Shown here: piece by piece, positions 7,889 through 10,491 of the stretch
Numbering within the stretch: position 1 is the stretch's first letter
Layout of the letters: every line of letters starts with the position of its first letter
Source of the DNA: Euperipatoides rowelli
Lineage: Eukaryota; Onychophora; Udeonychophora; Euonychophora; Peripatopsidae
NCBI GenBank assembly: GCA_003024985.2
Contig: PXIH01S0048089.1
Reading direction: 5' to 3' (one strand)
DNA length: 10,491 bases
Notes under the pieces: model-generated
Databases searched by the model: none
Told to the model about the DNA's origin: nothing
The model's input: the letters and a program-made list of their open reading frames with translations, nothing else
Position numbers and translations under genes: made by a program

Positions 7889-7944
7889 ATTAAAGGTGCC
7901 CCAGGCCTGATCAAAGATGCCCCACACTGGGGAAACGTTTGATC
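7889..7944 (-). repeat. Right sub-terminal motif cluster
   Basis: Two copies of the family motif lie in inverted orientation relative to the left end: ATTAAAGGTGCCCC (7889-7902) and GATCAAAGATGCCCC (7909-7923). One copy is in direct orientation, GGGGAAACGTTTGATC (7929-7944). This mirrors the left cluster at 1930-1983. Confidence 0.55.
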
Positions 7945-8074
7945 ACTATTCAATCGGAAAACACTTTGCCCTTCCTACTTCTTGTTATATTAAATTTTTA
8001 AAATTTTGTTGATATAAAGGTTACTGTCTGTAAATATGTGTTCAGTTAGTGGCTAGAGAGATTTTTTGAAAACT

Positions 8075-8097
8075 AGTCGAACGTGCCCCCTCTCCCC
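8075..8097 (-). repeat. Right terminal inverted repeat
   Basis: AGTCGAACGTGCCCC (8075-8089) continues into CTCTCCCC and then TA (8098-8099). It is the inverted counterpart of 1583-1606 with a few mismatches and one fewer G in the long run. Confidence 0.6.
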
Positions 8098-8188
8098 TAC
8101 ATATAGTTTCCCCCCTCCTACATATTTGCCCCCCTCTCCCCTACATATTGTTTGCCCCCCTCTCCCCTTAGTCCCCTACATATTGTTT
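8085..8188 (+). repeat. Tandem array of the transposon terminus
   Basis: About four imperfect units of type GCCCCCCTCTCCCCTACATA-TTGTTT occupy 8085-8109, 8110-8127 (short), 8128-8153 and 8154-8188 (with an extra TAGTCCCC). The unit equals the terminal inverted repeat plus its immediate flank. The pyrimidine-rich, Pro/Leu-coding plus-strand open frame across it is a by-product of the repeat. Confidence 0.65.
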
Positions 8189-8189
8189 A

Positions 8190-9372
8190 CATTCTGTGAT
8201 AGATCAGCCATATTTAACATTTTATTAAAAATAGTAACGGCTGTATTACAAAAGTAAACAATGTGCAAGTGGTACTTCAACAAAATACTTTTTAACAGAG
8301 AAATTATTATTGAAAATAATATAATGAATTAAATTATTTGACAATTTCATAATACATATAGGCCTACAGTATTTATAATTTAGCGTAATCATGGAAGTAT
8401 ACCTACACATTCTGTATAATATGGCTATATACCGTAGTCTATGCCATTGTTGAAGTAATCAAAAGCCAAAAGAATAAAAATGTCCCATTTTATTATTGAA
8501 ATGGTAATAGTGCCGATTTAGATGTTTAAAAAATAAAAAAAAACTTTAAAATAACTAACAATAATTGCTAACTAATTGTCGATTAATAATATTTTTAAAA
8601 AAACTTATTAAATAATAAATCAGTAAAAAGATTATGGAGTGATTTACTGTTCAATCAATTAAAATATACTGTGCAGCTAAAACTTTCTCTCTTTCCAAGA
8701 AGTTATTTATTGTTTTTAACCAATAACCGAGCTCCCTATTGTTTAATTAGCCTAATGGGGTTAACAAACAACAGGTAGTCTTTACCTATCAAATCGCAAA
8801 TGGCTTTTAAAATTACCATCGTTAAACACTTAACATACAGTATATGAAGTTATTACAGATGATAAAAAATAAATAAAGTTTTATATCTTCTGTTTTTTTA
8901 ATTTCATATGCTGCTATTATTATGGGTTTATTATCAAAACTAAATGAAATTTGCAAGATAAATGTAGCAGAATAGGATTTGAAGTTTCTTTTACTCATCA
9001 CTAATAGGCAAGAACAAGTTGAACTTTAATTTTGTACGAGTATTTTATATTGTAAAGAGGAATGTTTGAAATTTATCCATTTCATCGTTTAATGTATTTT
9101 TATTACCATACGCTGAGTAGGCTATACATTCTTTTTTCCTTTTTTTTTAAATTTATTTAAAATATAGCCTACATTAAGCAATCAGATTGCTTGTGTACAA
9201 GATATTCTATTGCAAAATAAAGAAAATCACAATACAAATAGCAAAGACAAAAAAATATAAGATCACAAAATAGTAAATACAGCCTTATTTAAGAATGATT
9301 AAAGACATCTGTTTTATTCTACAGTTTTATTAGAATAGCCTACTTCAAATTCGTGATAACCCTTATAAAACA
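8190..9372. other. AT-rich non-coding stretch
   Basis: No exon, RNA gene or defined repeat was recognised. Scattered TACAGTA, TAGCCTA and TAGGCCTA motifs recur, as elsewhere in the window. Confidence 0.5.
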
Positions 9373-9466
9373 ATGAGCTCAAGAAAAAGAAAGAAAGCTG
9401 AAGAAAATGTGGACAGAGAAATTTGCATTTATAGAAGTAAATGGAAGTCCTCAATGTTACACCTGA
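9373..9466 (+). pseudogene. Decayed BED-finger / hAT transposase N-terminus
   Basis: An ATG at 9373 opens M-S-S-R-K-R-K-K-A-E-E-N-V-D-R-E. A one-base shift at 9421 then gives F-A-F-I-E-V-N-G-S-P-Q-C-Y-T before TGA (9464-9466). The order of a basic Lys/Arg start, an acidic Glu-Asn stretch, aromatic-x-x-E-V-N-G-x-P-x-C and then (broken) a second Cys fits the N-terminus of the GTF2IRD2/ZBED5-type BED-finger hAT transposases. The rest of the finger and the DDE/RNase-H-like core are absent. The frameshift and stop show it is a relic. Recognition is by motif memory only. Confidence 0.33.
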
Positions 9467-9598
9467 ATAAAATGAAAATTTACAAAAAAAAAAATTTATT
9501 GTGGCTTCTTCAAAAAACAATTATATGTACTGTATATTCTCTAACTTACTGCTGCAGGGCTTGGGTGTCTGCAGAAAAAAAATGCAAGAGGTAGGGAA

Positions 9599-9610
9599 GG
9601 GGGGGGGGGG
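9599..9610 (+). repeat. G12 homopolymer
   Basis: Twelve consecutive G bases stand out in an AT-rich region, just upstream of dispersed repeat copy B. Length errors are likely here. Confidence 0.8.
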
Positions 9611-9655
9611 ATTTTTTGATAATTTTTTTTTTGGTTGTATGGATGTTTGGATAAT

Positions 9656-9782
9656 TCACACTTGGAATATTATTAACGAATGCCAGCTTTATAAAAATAC
9701 CTACGTTTTTAGTTGGTCTCATTTTTCCAGGGTGGTGGGTGGAATGCCTTCTCCCTTAGTGCTTCCCTTGCCAATGCCCATG
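9656..9782 (+). repeat. Dispersed repeat, copy B
   Basis: This is the second copy of the repeat at 5424-5622. It shares CTTGGAATATT...GAATGCCAG, GCTTTATAAAAATACCTACG, GTCTCATTTTTCCAGGG and the ending AATGCCCATG, but lacks about 75 bases from the middle of copy A. It is flanked by two similar T-rich blocks, GATTTTTTGATAA (9610-9622) and GAATTTTGATAAG (about 9805-9817), each followed by a T run and GGTTG. Spurious plus-strand open frames of 95-97 codons cross this region. Confidence 0.5.
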
Positions 9783-9839
9783 TGCATAGGTTAAAAGTCT
9801 CTGGGAATTTTGATAAGCTTTTTTTTTGGTTGGTGGTGG

Positions 9840-10491
9840 GAAATTGCGGCTCCTTAAATTTTATTTTTATAAGTTTTATTTGTTGGAATGGCTCTTTGTT
9901 TCAGAAAGATTCCCTACCCCCGGTGTATAGCATAACTTTCAAAAATAATAAACTTTTTACTATTGGATTACAGTACTTTATAAAAATCTGTATGTACTGA
10001 TATTGGCCTATCCAGATATAAATAACATCTGGAAAGACAATGCTACTTCCCCTGTAGGTCAACATCCAAAAACACTGCTTTAATCTATTTTACATCCAAA
10101 TTTTTTTTAAATACTGTATTCCAAAAGGATTTTTTTTCCAAAGTTATGCTATAGAGTCCATGAAACCATATTTCAACTCAAAAGTACCGTAAATATATTA
10201 ATCACTGATATACTAGATATAGCTTTCTACATACCTACACACACAATCATCAAATACATCCTTTTAATATAGCCATATTTTTCATATTTTCTTTTATTAA
10301 ACAATATTAAAATCAATTGCTGAGGGAAAATGAAAAAGTACCAACTTATTAAATGTAGCCTATACTACAGTATATAGAAAGGACTAGTTTTAATGTCAAA
10401 AGTAAAAATAAATATTTACTGAAACACAGTACGGTAATTAAAATTAGCATTATTGATTACTTGATGCCTAATTTCAGGGTTGGGTAGTAGC
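9840..10491. other. Non-coding AT-rich end of the window
   Basis: Nothing definable was found. Stop codons are dense in all frames after 10000. The final bases after TTTCAG at 10473-10478 could begin an exon or a repeat but are too short to judge. Confidence 0.5.

Larger units (their letters stand above)
1583..8097. mobile_element. Candidate TIR DNA transposon (or scattered ends of one family)
   Basis: The left end reads TA then GGGGAGAGGGGGGCATGTTT (from 1581). The reverse complement of the right end (8099 back to about 8075) reads TA then GGGGAGAGGGGGCACGTTCG. The two are nearly identical inverted termini, each abutting TA, as expected for an element that duplicates a TA target (Tc1/mariner/pogo and some other superfamilies). 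Both ends also carry several copies of a 15-bp motif of type GGGGCAC-N-TTTGATC, which resembles sub-terminal transposase binding sites. The 6.5 kb interior has no intact transposase. It holds a THAP-like start, a frameshifted minus-strand ORF, other repeats and the RING exon. Two separate copies, each retaining one end, remain possible. Confidence 0.45.

Noticed and set aside
8066-8257. 63-codon Pro/Leu-rich plus-strand open frame
   Set aside because: It is produced by the tandem terminal-repeat array and has no domain.
9314-9520. 68-codon minus-strand open frame
   Set aside because: Opposite strand of the BED-like relic; Phe/Ser-rich with no motif.
9599-9610. G-quadruplex
   Set aside because: It is one uninterrupted G run without the spaced tracts that would support a quadruplex call.
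9501-10000. Overlapping 95-97-codon plus-strand open frames
   Set aside because: They run through the G12 tract and dispersed repeat copy B; the translation is repeat-derived and shows no domain.

Overview
This window looks like non-coding-rich DNA from an animal genome. It is very AT-rich, has long A/T homopolymer runs, spliceosomal intron signals, several families of decayed transposable elements and no intact long reading frame. Recurring motifs such as TACTGTA/TACAGTA, TAGGCCTA/TAGCCTA and ACCGTA suggest a marine invertebrate, perhaps an echinoderm. That taxonomic guess is weak. There is no operon-like organisation. Single N bases at 2086, 4969 and 7178 show assembly ambiguity.

The one convincing host-type coding piece is a terminal exon at 6404-6577 (+). 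It follows a textbook polypyrimidine tract and CAG acceptor, encodes a complete C-terminal C3HC4 RING finger and ends in TAA. The rest of that gene is not recognisable here.

Layout: 3-725 (-) is a decayed LTR-retrotransposon protease region, the retropepsin active site being preserved but the frame broken by two stops. 840-1005 (+) is LTR-like. 1583-8097 is bounded by inverted termini next to TA dinucleotides and carries a repeated sub-terminal motif (GGGGCAC-N-TTTGATC type) at both ends. I read this as a candidate 6.5 kb TIR DNA transposon, or as the scattered ends of one family. Just inside the left end is a THAP-finger-like start (2156). At 2427-2501 (-) there is a tRNA-Ser-like SINE head. 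A frameshifted acidic minus-strand ORF lies at 3168-3303, a hAT-like terminus at 3631-3678 and an exon-like or LTR-like island at 5630-5850. The RING exon falls in the right part of the bounded interval. The right terminus continues into tandem copies of itself (8085-8188).

Right of the element, 8190-9370 is featureless AT-rich DNA. 9373-9466 is a decayed BED-finger/hAT transposase N-terminus. A dispersed repeat is present twice (5424-5622 and 9656-9782). The end of the window shows nothing definable.

The main open question is how the RING exon relates to the inverted termini. It may be a host last exon with transposon debris in and around it, or it may belong to the mobile element together with the THAP-like start. 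The sequence alone does not decide.
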